This document shows, piece after piece, positions 14,632 through 22,843 of a stretch of DNA of 64,000 nucleotides. The DNA is from Natronococcus sp. A-GB7 (GTDB lineage: Archaea > Halobacteriota > Halobacteria > Halobacteriales > Natrialbaceae), in the NCBI RefSeq assembly GCF_029688865.1, contig NZ_JARUKV010000013.1, forward strand, positions 1-64,000, in the 5' to 3' direction. Position 1 is the stretch's first letter. Each line of letters begins with the position of its first letter. The notes beneath the pieces were generated by a model. The model searched no databases. It saw only the letters and a program-made list of their open reading frames with translations, and was not told where the DNA came from. The position numbers were made by a program, and so were the translations under genes.

Positions 14632-15455
14632 CCGACACCCGATCACCCGAGCGGTCCCGATTCGCGCTGCTCGCGTTCGCCGCCGTCGTCGTCCTCGCGA
14701 TCGGCTGGTTCGGTGCGACCTCGAGCGGCGCCTACGACCCGTACAACCCCGGGAGCGATGGCACGAGCGACCTCCGTCAGTCGCTCGAGGCCGATCCCGA
14801 CCGCGAGTACGCGGCCGTCGATAGCTACGACGCCCTCGAGGCCGACGACGCCGCGCTCGTCGTCCCCGACTCCGAGGCCGACGATGAGGCGGCCGAGAGT
14901 GCGGCGACGTTCGTCGACGAGGGCGGAACCCTGATCGTCCTCGCCGACGACCCCGCGGCGAACGAGTTCCTCGCGGCGGTCGACGCCGAAGCCCGGCTCG
15001 AGGACGGGACCCTCCGCGACGACCGCCACCACTACCGCGGCCCCGCGATGGCAATCGCGACCGAGACGGCCGATCACGAGCTGACTGCGGGGGTCGAGCG
15101 ACTGGGCCTCGACCGGGCGACGGCCCTCGAGCCCGGGAACGCGACGGTCCTCGCGACGACGAGCGACTCGAGCTACCTCGCGGACGGCCCCGACTCGAGC
15201 CGCGGCGAGGACGACGTGCTCGGTCCGCGTCCCGTCGCGACCGTCGAGAGCGTCGGCGAGGGGACGGTGATCGTCGTCGGCGACGCGACGGTCGCGACCA
15301 ACGACGGGCTCGAGCGCGAGGACAACGCGGAGCTGCTCGCGAACGGGTACGGCGACGCCGATCGGGTCGCCGTCTTCGCGCCCGGGTTCGACGGGCCGCC
15401 GCCGCTCTCGTCGATCGATTCGAGTGCGGGAGACCGCCTCGGGTTCCCGCCGTGA
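14628..15455 (+). CDS. DUF4350 domain protein
   Basis: The product is 275 residues from GTG 14628 (overlap GTGA with the preceding gene). It has an N-terminal membrane helix (FALLAFAAVVVLAIGWFGAT) and an extracytoplasmic domain with SGAYDPYNPGSDGTSDLRQS, FVDEGGTLIVLADD and HYRGPAMAIATET, the layout of DUF4350 proteins. It is shorter than its paralog at 45741-46859, which has an extra C-terminal helix and a cytoplasmic tail. In the complete locus the next gene is MoxR; here it is missing. Confidence 0.8.
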   Translation: MTDTRSPERSRFALLAFAAVVVLAIGWFGATSSGAYDPYNPGSDGTSDLRQSLEADPDREYAAVDSYDALEADDAALVVPDSEADDEAAESAATFVDEGGTLIVLADDPAANEFLAAVDAEARLEDGTLRDDRHHYRGPAMAIATETADHELTAGVERLGLDRATALEPGNATVLATTSDSSYLADGPDSSRGEDDVLGPRPVATVESVGEGTVIVVGDATVATNDGLEREDNAELLANGYGDADRVAVFAPGFDGPPPLSSIDSSAGDRLGFPP

Positions 15456-15584
15456 CGTCGCTTGCGTCGGCACAACGAACTGTTACCGTCCCCGGCGGGG
15501 TCGAGAAACGCGACCGTGTTCGACGGACGCTCCGAAGCTACTTCCCGGCAGACGGTGGGATCGAACGAAAGCGCCGATGCTCGC

Positions 15585-16613
15585 ATGAGTCTCGAAGTCG
15601 AACACATAGACAGCATCGAGGAAGCGAACCGCAACCAGTGGAACCACGTCGTCGAGGGATCGGAGCTGGGCTGTGTCTTTCACCGCTACGAGTGGCTCCG
15701 GGCGATCGAGGAGGGGCTCGACTACGAGCCGAGACACCTCCTCGTCTCGAAGAAGGGCAACCCGATCGCCGTCCTCCCGAACTTCGTCACCCGCCTCGGC
15801 CCCGTCGCGCAGCTGACGTCGATCGAGCCGGGCTACGGCGGGCCGATCGCCGTCGCCGACGAGGAGTGGGCGCTCGAACTCCTGCTCGACGGCGTCGCCG
15901 AGCGCTGCGACGGACGGATCCTGTTCAACCGGTTCCGAACCTACGACGAGGGGTACGTGCGCTACCAGAACGTCCTCCGGGAGCGAGGGTACGACCTCAC
16001 CGTCCACTCCTGTCGGTTCGCGCTGGATCTCACCCGCGGCTGGGACGCGATCCTCGAGGGGATGGACGGCGAGCGCCGACGCGGTATCCGACGCGGCCGC
16101 GAGTCCGACCACGAGATCCGCGAGGAGCCCGTGACGCCCGCCGTGCTGGCCGACTTCTACGACGACTACGCGCGAGTGATGGATCGGGTCGGAATGGACG
16201 CCGTCCCCTACTCGTTTCTGTCCGCGCTCGAGGGGCTCGCGGATCGGATCACGATCCTCTCGCTGCGGGCCGACGGCGAGCGACGCGGGATGTACCTCTT
16301 TCTGGAGGACGACGAGCAGTCGGCGGTCCAGCACCTCTACACCGCCGTCACCAGGGACCACTTCGAGTACCACGCTCCCGAACTGCTCCACGAGCACGCG
16401 ATCGGACGGGCGATCGAGCGGGGGTACGAGACCTACGAGCTCCGCGGATCGACGCCCGACTTCAGGAACGGCGTCTTCGGTTTCAAGGAACGCTTCGGTG
16501 CCCGGCCGATCCCGCTGTTGCTGTGGGAACGGGGGCGGCCGTCCCCGGCGCTGTCGGCGCTGAATCTCGGGCGAACGCTCTACTGGCGGTTCGGGTCACC
16601 GACGTGGGACTGA
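15585..16613 (+). CDS. FemAB/GNAT-type acyltransferase
   Basis: The product is 342 residues from ATG 15585. The two-lobed GNAT layout of FemAB-like proteins is visible: NQWNHVVEGSELGCVFHRYE and LLVSKKGNPIAVLPNF in the first lobe, a charged RRGIRRGRESDHEI linker, then GMYLFLEDDEQSAVQHLYTA and YETYELRGSTPDFRNGVFGF KE-type motifs in the second. Members of this group transfer aminoacyl or acyl groups to glycans or cell-wall precursors. The flippase gene follows 54 nt downstream, suggesting modification of the exported glycan. The upstream extension of the frame lacks coding bias. Confidence 0.82.
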   Translation: MSLEVEHIDSIEEANRNQWNHVVEGSELGCVFHRYEWLRAIEEGLDYEPRHLLVSKKGNPIAVLPNFVTRLGPVAQLTSIEPGYGGPIAVADEEWALELLLDGVAERCDGRILFNRFRTYDEGYVRYQNVLRERGYDLTVHSCRFALDLTRGWDAILEGMDGERRRGIRRGRESDHEIREEPVTPAVLADFYDDYARVMDRVGMDAVPYSFLSALEGLADRITILSLRADGERRGMYLFLEDDEQSAVQHLYTAVTRDHFEYHAPELLHEHAIGRAIERGYETYELRGSTPDFRNGVFGFKERFGARPIPLLLWERGRPSPALSALNLGRTLYWRFGSPTWD

Positions 16614-16667
16614 TCCGGTGCGCCCCCGAACGACGCGCGTCGGCGACGTTCGTTCGGGCGGATCCGC

Positions 16668-18197
16668 ATGGCTGACTCGCTGTCCTCGGCGGTGCGGTCG
16701 GTCGTCGGTGCGAAGCTGTTCGTCGTCCTCGCGGGCTTTCTGTTCACGCCCGCGCTGGTTCGGCTGCTCGGCCCGACAGAGTACGGTCGGTACGCGCTCG
16801 CGCTCTCGATCTTCGGGATCGTCAACGTCGTGATCGTCGGGGGGACGAGCGACGCGGTTCGCAAGTACATCTCCGAGCGCTCGGATCCCGCCTGGCGGGC
16901 CGCGGTCTACGGCTACGTGTTCCGCCCGGCGCTGGCCCTCGGCGTCCTCGTCGGGGTCGCCTTCTGGTTAGCCGCGTGGTCCGGGCTCGCTGCCCGCCTG
17001 TTCGGCCCGCCGTTCACCTCGCTGTTCTATCTGCTCGGTGGGTATGCTCTCGCCAGCCAGCTCGCCTACCACAACCTGCGGACGCTGATGGGGCTCGAGC
17101 GCGAGTCCCAATCGGAGCCGCTGAAGGTCCTCGAGAAGACGCTGTTCGTCGTCGCGGCGCTGGGGCTCGTCTATCTGGGCTTCGGCGTGGAGGGCGTGCT
17201 CCTCGGACACATCCTCGCCAGCGTCGCGGTGTTCGTGTTGGCGCTTGCGGTCATCGCGCAGACGATCCCGCTGCGCTCGCTCGTCTCGCCGCCGAAGATC
17301 GACCTTCCCAGGCGCGGGATCGCCGCCTACCTGGGAAGTACGATCCTCTTCTTTCTCTTTTTGAACTCGCTGTACCACGTCGACGTCGTCCTCCTGCAGC
17401 TGTGGACGACCGACGAGACCGTCGGCTACTACCGGGGAGCACTCTCGATCGCCGAGTTCCTCTGGCTCGCCCCGACCGCGGTTCAACTCGTGCTCCTCCA
17501 GCGGATCTCGAGTCGGTGGGCCGCGGGCGACCTCGAGGCGATCCAGCGCCAGGCCGAACGAGCCACCCGGTACGTCCTCCTTCTGACGGCGCTGCTGGCG
17601 GTGGGGGTCGCCGCGCTGGCCGCCGACTTCGTCCCGCTCTACCTCGGTTCGGCGTTCGAGCCGTCGGTGCTGCCCCTATTGCTGTTGCTGCCTGGCGTCG
17701 TCGGCTTCGCCGTCGCGCGGCCGACGCTGGCGATCAACCAGGGGCGGCGCTCGCTGCGTCCCCTGCTGGCGGCGACGGGCGCCTGCTCGCTGGTCAACCT
17801 GGGGCTCAACCTGGCGCTGATCCCCGCCTACGGGATGGCGGGCGCGGCCGTCGCCACCTCGATCGGCTACGGCAGCCTCGTCGCGTTCCAGTCGCTCGCC
17901 GCCCGCCACGTCGGGTATCGCCCGCTCGAGGGCGTTCGATCGAAACCGATTCTCGTCTCGACCGTCGGGACGGCCGTCCTCATCGTTCCGCTTACGGTCG
18001 CCGTCCCCTCGTCGCTGCTGGCCCTCGCCGTGGTCCCGCCGCTGGGTGCCATCGCGTACGCGACGCTCGCGGTCGTCACCGGCGCGCTCACCCGCGAGGA
18101 GCTCGCGGAGATCGTCGACGGGATCGGCGTCTTCCCGCGGGGGCTCGAGCGGCGACTGTTCGTCGTGGTCGATCGGTTGCCGAAGCTCCAGGAGTGA
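16668..18197 (+). CDS. Polysaccharide flippase (Wzx/MATE-MOP superfamily)
   Basis: The 509-residue protein has about 14 transmembrane helices. It starts SLSSAVRSVVGAKLFVVLAG and contains LVRLLGPTEYGRYALALSIF, the hallmark N-terminal segment of Wzx/RfbX proteins. The helices in the second half include YGMAGAAVATSIGYG. It moves lipid-linked oligosaccharides across the membrane. A second flippase is encoded at 25650-27110. The neighbouring FemAB-like gene on the same strand probably belongs to the same transcript. Confidence 0.9.
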   Translation: MADSLSSAVRSVVGAKLFVVLAGFLFTPALVRLLGPTEYGRYALALSIFGIVNVVIVGGTSDAVRKYISERSDPAWRAAVYGYVFRPALALGVLVGVAFWLAAWSGLAARLFGPPFTSLFYLLGGYALASQLAYHNLRTLMGLERESQSEPLKVLEKTLFVVAALGLVYLGFGVEGVLLGHILASVAVFVLALAVIAQTIPLRSLVSPPKIDLPRRGIAAYLGSTILFFLFLNSLYHVDVVLLQLWTTDETVGYYRGALSIAEFLWLAPTAVQLVLLQRISSRWAAGDLEAIQRQAERATRYVLLLTALLAVGVAALAADFVPLYLGSAFEPSVLPLLLLLPGVVGFAVARPTLAINQGRRSLRPLLAATGACSLVNLGLNLALIPAYGMAGAAVATSIGYGSLVAFQSLAARHVGYRPLEGVRSKPILVSTVGTAVLIVPLTVAVPSSLLALAVVPPLGAIAYATLAVVTGALTREELAEIVDGIGVFPRGLERRLFVVVDRLPKLQE

Positions 18198-18203
18198 TTC
18201 AGG

Positions 18204-19082
18204 TTACAGACGTTTTGACGGCGCCTCGATCGGTCGAGCGGATCGATCGAGTAGCGCTCGCAGCCCGAACCGGAGGGTGTGCTTGTTCTCGGTCAGCCGG
18301 TTCAGGAAGTACCGCTTCCAGCGGGCGCCGTAGGGCACGTACTGGCTGACGTCGTACTCGGTCGCCAGCTCCCGCTGGACCGCGGGGCGAACGCCCATCA
18401 GCATCTGTATTTCCAGGGCCCTTCCGTGACGCTCGCTCAGTTCGACGGCGCGCTCGAGGATCGAGAGGTCGTGGGTCGCGACCGCGATCGATCCCTCGAG
18501 GGTCTCGAACGCCCGCTCGAGAACGTCCCGGTAGGCACGATCCATCCGCTCGGGGTCGCGGTAGGCGATCGACTGCGGTTCGTCGTAGGCCCCGCCCCGA
18601 ACGAGGCGAACCCGTCCCGGGACGTCGGCGAGTCGCTCGAGGTCGGCCGGGGTCCGCTTCAGGTTCGCCTGCAGGCAGACGCCCAGCTGCGCGTCGCCGT
18701 ACCGGGAAGCGAACGCCTCGAAGGCGTCGAGGGTCGCGTCCGTCGTCGTGTGCTCTTCCATATCCAGCCAGACGACGACGTCGCGCTCGCTCGCGCCCTC
18801 GAGGATCGACTCGAGCGAGCGCCGAAACCGCCCCTCGCCGAGATCGAGCCCGAGCTGGGAGGGTTTGACTGACACCGATCCCTCGAGTCCCGTGTCGCCG
18901 ATCGCCGCGACCAGCTCGCGGTACGCTGCCGTATCGGCGCGCACCCGGTCGGGATCGTCGTGGTGGGTTCCCAATTGATTGACCATCCCTCGAATTCCGC
19001 GCTCGTTCAGCCGACGGACGCGCTCGAGGGCCTCGGCGTCCGTCTCGCCGGCGACGAACCGCTGGGCGATGGGCGGAATCAT
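18204..19082 (-). CDS. Proline dehydrogenase
   Basis: The 292-residue protein has the PRODH TIM-barrel motifs: MIPPIAQRFVAGETDAEAL, EGSVSVKPSQLGLDL, VVWLDMEEHTTTDATLDAF, LGVCLQANLKRTPADL, RVRLVRGGAYDEP and the C-terminal YVPYGARWKRYFLNRL TE. It oxidises L-proline to pyrroline-5-carboxylate with FAD. Its start overlaps the stop of the upstream gene (ATGA, 19079-19082), so it is cotranscribed with a DUF4350-locus protein rather than with a pyrroline-5-carboxylate dehydrogenase. The partner enzyme is not in the window. Confidence 0.9.
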   Translation of the reverse strand: MIPPIAQRFVAGETDAEALERVRRLNERGIRGMVNQLGTHHDDPDRVRADTAAYRELVAAIGDTGLEGSVSVKPSQLGLDLGEGRFRRSLESILEGASERDVVVWLDMEEHTTTDATLDAFEAFASRYGDAQLGVCLQANLKRTPADLERLADVPGRVRLVRGGAYDEPQSIAYRDPERMDRAYRDVLERAFETLEGSIAVATHDLSILERAVELSERHGRALEIQMLMGVRPAVQRELATEYDVSQYVPYGARWKRYFLNRLTENKHTLRFGLRALLDRSARPIEAPSKRL

Positions 19083-19951
19083 CCGTCCGGATCGGCGGCG
19101 TCCGCTCGGTCCTCCGGCTCCCATCGGCAGGTCACGAGCCGCCTCCCGGACGTTCGCTCCTCGAGGACCGTCGCCTCGACCGGTCGCCCGAGGCCGACGG
19201 CGAGCCCGCAAGCCAGCGTCGAGACGACAGGGTGGTCGAACCGATCGACGGGACCGAAGACGTCGTCCGCGACCGCGACCTCGAGTCGTCCCTCCGCTGC
19301 GTCGACCGACGGCGCCGCGCCGGAGACGAACTCGAACCGGTGGACGAGCGCGTCGGTCAGCTGTTCGGCCAGTCGCTCGGGTTCGGTCGCGAGCCCGTCC
19401 TCGAGCGATCGCTCGAGTTCGGCCACGAACGGCGCGCCGACGGGCTCGAGCGACAGGGTGGGCTCGTCGGCGTCGGTTTCGCCTCCGTCTCCGGCGACCG
19501 GGTCCGCCCCTCGAGGAGGGTCGGCGAGGGGAACGACCAGCCGAACTCCGTCGGGGTCGCTCCCTACAACCGGTGCGTAGCGTCGCTCCGCGGTGGCGCC
19601 GACCGACTCCGCGAGTTGGGCGAGGTTGGTTGCGCTCGTCTCGTACACCCACGTCGCGTCCCGCGCTTCCACGGTGCGTTCCGGCTCCAGTCCGTACGCG
19701 AGCGCGGCGGCGAATCCGCCGACGCCGGCGAGCGCGAACAGCACCGCCCGCCCGTCCGGTATCGCGAGGCCGGCGACGAACGCGAGCGCCCCGACGAGGG
19801 CGAACCCGACGACGGCTCCGTTTCGACCGCGATGTCGGCCGTCGCCGGATTCGCGCCGAAGGGACGCCTCGAGCGGCCCCTCGTTCGCGGCGAGCGTCGT
19901 CGACGACTCCCGTCGAACCACCGAGGCGTCGTCGTCCAGATCGGTCGTCAC
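19079..19951 (-). CDS. Membrane protein of DUF4350 locus 1 (paralog of 47877-48755)
   Basis: The product is 290 residues from GTG 19951; a GTG 9 nt upstream is possible. Two adjacent hydrophobic helices (AVVGFALVGALAFVAGLAI and AVLFALAGVGGFAAALAYGL) are followed by a soluble domain. It ends with the same pattern as its paralog: DRFDHPVVSTLACGLAVGLG and LVTCRW, compare DRFDNPVASFLAVGIAVGLG and LVTCRY. The function of the family is unknown. It is transcribed with proline dehydrogenase, whereas its paralog follows DUF58. Confidence 0.75.
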   Translation of the reverse strand: MTTDLDDDASVVRRESSTTLAANEGPLEASLRRESGDGRHRGRNGAVVGFALVGALAFVAGLAIPDGRAVLFALAGVGGFAAALAYGLEPERTVEARDATWVYETSATNLAQLAESVGATAERRYAPVVGSDPDGVRLVVPLADPPRGADPVAGDGGETDADEPTLSLEPVGAPFVAELERSLEDGLATEPERLAEQLTDALVHRFEFVSGAAPSVDAAEGRLEVAVADDVFGPVDRFDHPVVSTLACGLAVGLGRPVEATVLEERTSGRRLVTCRWEPEDRADAADPDG

Positions 19952-20210
19952 GGCATTCACCCGTCCAACGTACGGCGAAGGGGTGTTTGAAACTGTGGGC
20001 TCGAAACGCGGTGTTTCCTCGAGTCGAACGGAACAATACGCGATTTCCCACCGTTCGGTCAGTCCTCGAGCGGCTGGCGGGTTGCCGTTAGCTCCCGTCG
20101 GCTGCAACCGGTTCCGTCACCCGCGAGAACCGGGGCAGCCGACGCGGTTCGGCCGCGTGCGAACGGGCGGATTCGTTCGCGGCTCAGTGACCGTTCGGAA
20201 CGACGACTGA

Positions 20211-20220
20211 CGGGCTTTAT
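20211..20220 (+). promoter_or_regulatory. Leaderless promoter of the DUF1616 gene (locus 1)
   Basis: CGGGCTTTAT is a TATA-like box centred about 29 nt upstream of ATG 20247. The equivalent at locus 2 is CTTTTTATC at 53386-53394. Confidence 0.5.
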
Positions 20221-20246
20221 GCGCCGACCGTGGGAGGGGACGAACG

Positions 20247-21188
20247 ATGGGTTCGAACGGTCCGCTCGGCTCGATTCGACGGCTTCCGGCCGATCTCGCC
20301 GTTGCGCTCGCGGTGACCGGACTGGTCAACGTCGCGGCGTTCACCCCCGTGATCCGCGAGACGCCGGCTCGAGTTCCGTTCGGGCTCGCCTTCCTGCTTC
20401 TCGTTCCCGGCTACGTCGTCGTCGCCGCGCTGTTTCCGGGGCGGGATGACGTCGACGGCGTCGATCGGCTCTCGCTGTCAGTCGTCTCGAGCGCGATCGT
20501 CGTCCCCGCCGTCGGACTGGCGCTGAACGCGACGCCGTGGGGGATTCGACTCGAGCCGATGCTGGTCGGGGTGTCGCTTCTCACCGTCGCGGTGACGGGC
20601 CTCGCGACGCGGCGACGGCTGGCCGTGCGACCCGACGAGCGGTTTCGGATTCCCCACCGGGAGTGGAGACGGCGAGGCGTCGCGGCGGTTCGGCCGAACG
20701 GGGCTCGCGACCTCGCGCTGACGCTCTCGCTGACGATCGCCGTCGCGGTCGCCGTCGGCGCGGTCGGGTTCGCGGTCGCCGATCATCACGGCTACGGGCC
20801 GGCGATCGGCGAGGACGACGACGCCGCGGCGATCTCGCTGCTCGACTCGAACGGGGAGCTGCTGACCGACGGAGCGGAACTCGAGCCCGGAACGACCGAG
20901 TCGATCGCGATCGGGGTCGACAACCACGCCGACGAGGAGCGGACGTACACGGTCGTCGCGCTCGAGCAGGAACTCGAGAACGGAACTGTCGACGGGGAGC
21001 GCGAACTCCACCGGTTCGGGGTCGAAGTCGGGCAAGGAGAGACGGCAGCTCTCGAACACGACCTCGAGCCGACGGTCTCCGGCGACGGACGACTCGTCTG
21101 GCTGCTGTACACGGGAGACGTTCCCGACGAGCCGTCGTCCGACACCGCGACGGCACACGTCACCCTGTCGGTCGCCGAGGAGGAGTAG
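20247..21188 (+). CDS. DUF1616 membrane protein (locus 1)
   Basis: The 313-residue protein begins with the DUF1616 signature: LPADLAVALAVTGLVNVAAF, then PARVPFGLAFLLLVPGYVVV, several helices, and an extracytoplasmic beta domain (SIAIGVDNHADEERTYTVVA, LVWLLYTGDVPDEPS). It is clearly paralogous to 53419-54462. DUF1616 proteins accompany haloarchaeal glycosylation and surface clusters; their activity is unknown. Confidence 0.85.
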   Translation: MGSNGPLGSIRRLPADLAVALAVTGLVNVAAFTPVIRETPARVPFGLAFLLLVPGYVVVAALFPGRDDVDGVDRLSLSVVSSAIVVPAVGLALNATPWGIRLEPMLVGVSLLTVAVTGLATRRRLAVRPDERFRIPHREWRRRGVAAVRPNGARDLALTLSLTIAVAVAVGAVGFAVADHHGYGPAIGEDDDAAAISLLDSNGELLTDGAELEPGTTESIAIGVDNHADEERTYTVVALEQELENGTVDGERELHRFGVEVGQGETAALEHDLEPTVSGDGRLVWLLYTGDVPDEPSSDTATAHVTLSVAEEE

Positions 21189-21771
21189 CCCGCGGTGGGG
21201 GAGACTCGAGGTTTTCGACGCCATCCGAATACAACTAATATCACACACATCGTACAGATAGACTAGAGATTGACAAATCTCGCGACCAGTAACTCACATG
21301 ATCTGTGATCGCGCACGTTCACTGAACACGTGATCTGCCGTAGAACAAACGCTAGGGGACCCGAATGAGAACTACGAAGATTGCTACCCCTGTACCGATC
21401 CATCTCACACGCCATCTCGGGGGACGAACGCTGATTCGACGATCTCTACTTTCGGGACCCGAGGAGACCGAAGGGGTTGCGCCGATGTCATTCGATAGTG
21501 AACTATCTGTCTATCTGGTAGCTAGGATTCGCTATCGGTGCTCGGTAGTCGGCGGTTCGGATAGTTGCGTATCGGACACCGGCGTGTATCGGACGGTCGT
21601 GCGAGAGGGAACTCCATCTCTCACGACAGATCGCTGCGACCGTCTCTCGGTAGCGGCACACGATCCGATGTTGCTGAACGCTGTGGATCCTCCACTAGGA
21701 CCACTAGTAGCGGGAGACCTAGTGTCTGCTAGGAAGAAGGATTGAACTCACCCTCGTCGTACGGGGAACGG
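21189..21771. other. AT-richer intergenic region with CTAG cluster
   Basis: There is no convincing gene here. A 126-codon frame at 21365-21745 is basic and has no family features. Four CTAG tetranucleotides lie within 38 nt (21695-21732) just upstream of the epimerase gene, and further ones lie upstream (for example 21351). It is likely a promoter/regulatory region. Confidence 0.5.
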
Positions 21772-22716
21772 ATGAAGCTGAACGATCGATACCTCCTCGT
21801 CACCGGCGGCGCGGGACTCGTCGGGTCGGAACTCGTCGGTCGGCTCCTCGAGGACAACAAGGTGGTCGTCGTCGACGACCTCTCGAACGGACGTCTCGAG
21901 TCCGTTCCGGACGGGGCCGAGTTCGTTCGAGGAGACGTCTCGAAGCCTGAGACGCTCGAGGAGGTGGTAACGGAGGATCTCGACGCCGTGTTCCACTGTG
22001 CGGCGGCGGACAAGTACGTCGACAGCCAGGATCCGCGAGCGCAGTTCGACGCTAACGTCGGCATGACCCAGCGTCTCCTCGATCGAATGGCCGCAGTCGG
22101 GGTCAGGAAGATCGGGTTCACCTCGACGTCGACGGTGTACGGCGACGCGCCCCGACCGACGCCGGAGGACTACGCGCCGCTCGAGCCGATCAGTACCTAC
22201 GGCGCCGCGAAGTTGGCCGAGGAATCGCTGCTCTCGGTGTCCGCACACTCCCGCGGGTTCACCGTCTGGAACTTCCGGTTCGCGAACGTGGTCGGACCGC
22301 GCTTCGGTGCGGGCGTCGTCCCGGACTTCGTCGCGAAGCTCACCGAGAATCAGGACACGCTGACGATCCTCGGGAACGGCCGACAGGAGAAGTCGTACAT
22401 GCACGTCCGAGATTGCGTCGAGGCGATGTCTCACGTCGTCGAACACGCGACGGCCGCTCCCGGCCCGATGCACACCTACAACCTCGGTACGGCGACGACG
22501 ACCTCCGTGGATCGGATCGCGGACATCGTCTGCGAGGAGATGGGCCTCGAGCCGCACTACGAGTACACCGGCGGCGACCGCGGGTGGACCGGTGACGTCC
22601 CGAAGATGCGACTGTCGATAGAGAAGCTCCGCGCGCTCGGCTGGGAGCCAACGACCGAGAGCGACGCGGCCGTTCGTGCCGTCGCGAGCGCGCTCGCAGG
22701 AGACGTTCGGGCTTGA
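21772..22716 (+). CDS. NAD-dependent sugar epimerase/dehydratase
   Basis: The protein is 314 residues from ATG 21772, an extended short-chain dehydrogenase of the UDP-glucose 4-epimerase type. The NAD-binding motif is TGGAGLVGS, VDDLSNG binds the adenine ribose, the catalytic pair is YGAAK preceded by STSTVYG, and FRFANVVGPR and GRQEKSYMHVRD complete the pattern. It would interconvert a nucleotide sugar (for example UDP-Glc/UDP-Gal or N-acetyl forms). ATG 21742, ten codons upstream, is possible but adds residues before the usual N-terminal strand. Confidence 0.9.
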   Translation: MKLNDRYLLVTGGAGLVGSELVGRLLEDNKVVVVDDLSNGRLESVPDGAEFVRGDVSKPETLEEVVTEDLDAVFHCAAADKYVDSQDPRAQFDANVGMTQRLLDRMAAVGVRKIGFTSTSTVYGDAPRPTPEDYAPLEPISTYGAAKLAEESLLSVSAHSRGFTVWNFRFANVVGPRFGAGVVPDFVAKLTENQDTLTILGNGRQEKSYMHVRDCVEAMSHVVEHATAAPGPMHTYNLGTATTTSVDRIADIVCEEMGLEPHYEYTGGDRGWTGDVPKMRLSIEKLRALGWEPTTESDAAVRAVASALAGDVRA

Positions 22717-22843
22717 TTGCGAGTTGCGAGGAGAACGACGTTTCGCCATGCCGCAGCGACCGGCGGCGTCGGATCGCAGGTGAACGGCGTCTCTCGACGG
22801 TCACCGGACCGAACGAACGCGGTGCTGCACCGACGGGAAGATC

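Noticed and set aside
18204-20051. Long frame extending the proline dehydrogenase upstream
   Set aside because: The extension is Arg-rich shadow sequence of the overlapping gene 19079-19951. PRODH motifs begin after the ATG at 19082.
21365-21745. 126-codon frame before the epimerase gene
   Set aside because: No acidic bias, no family features, and it contains the CTAG cluster of a probable promoter region.
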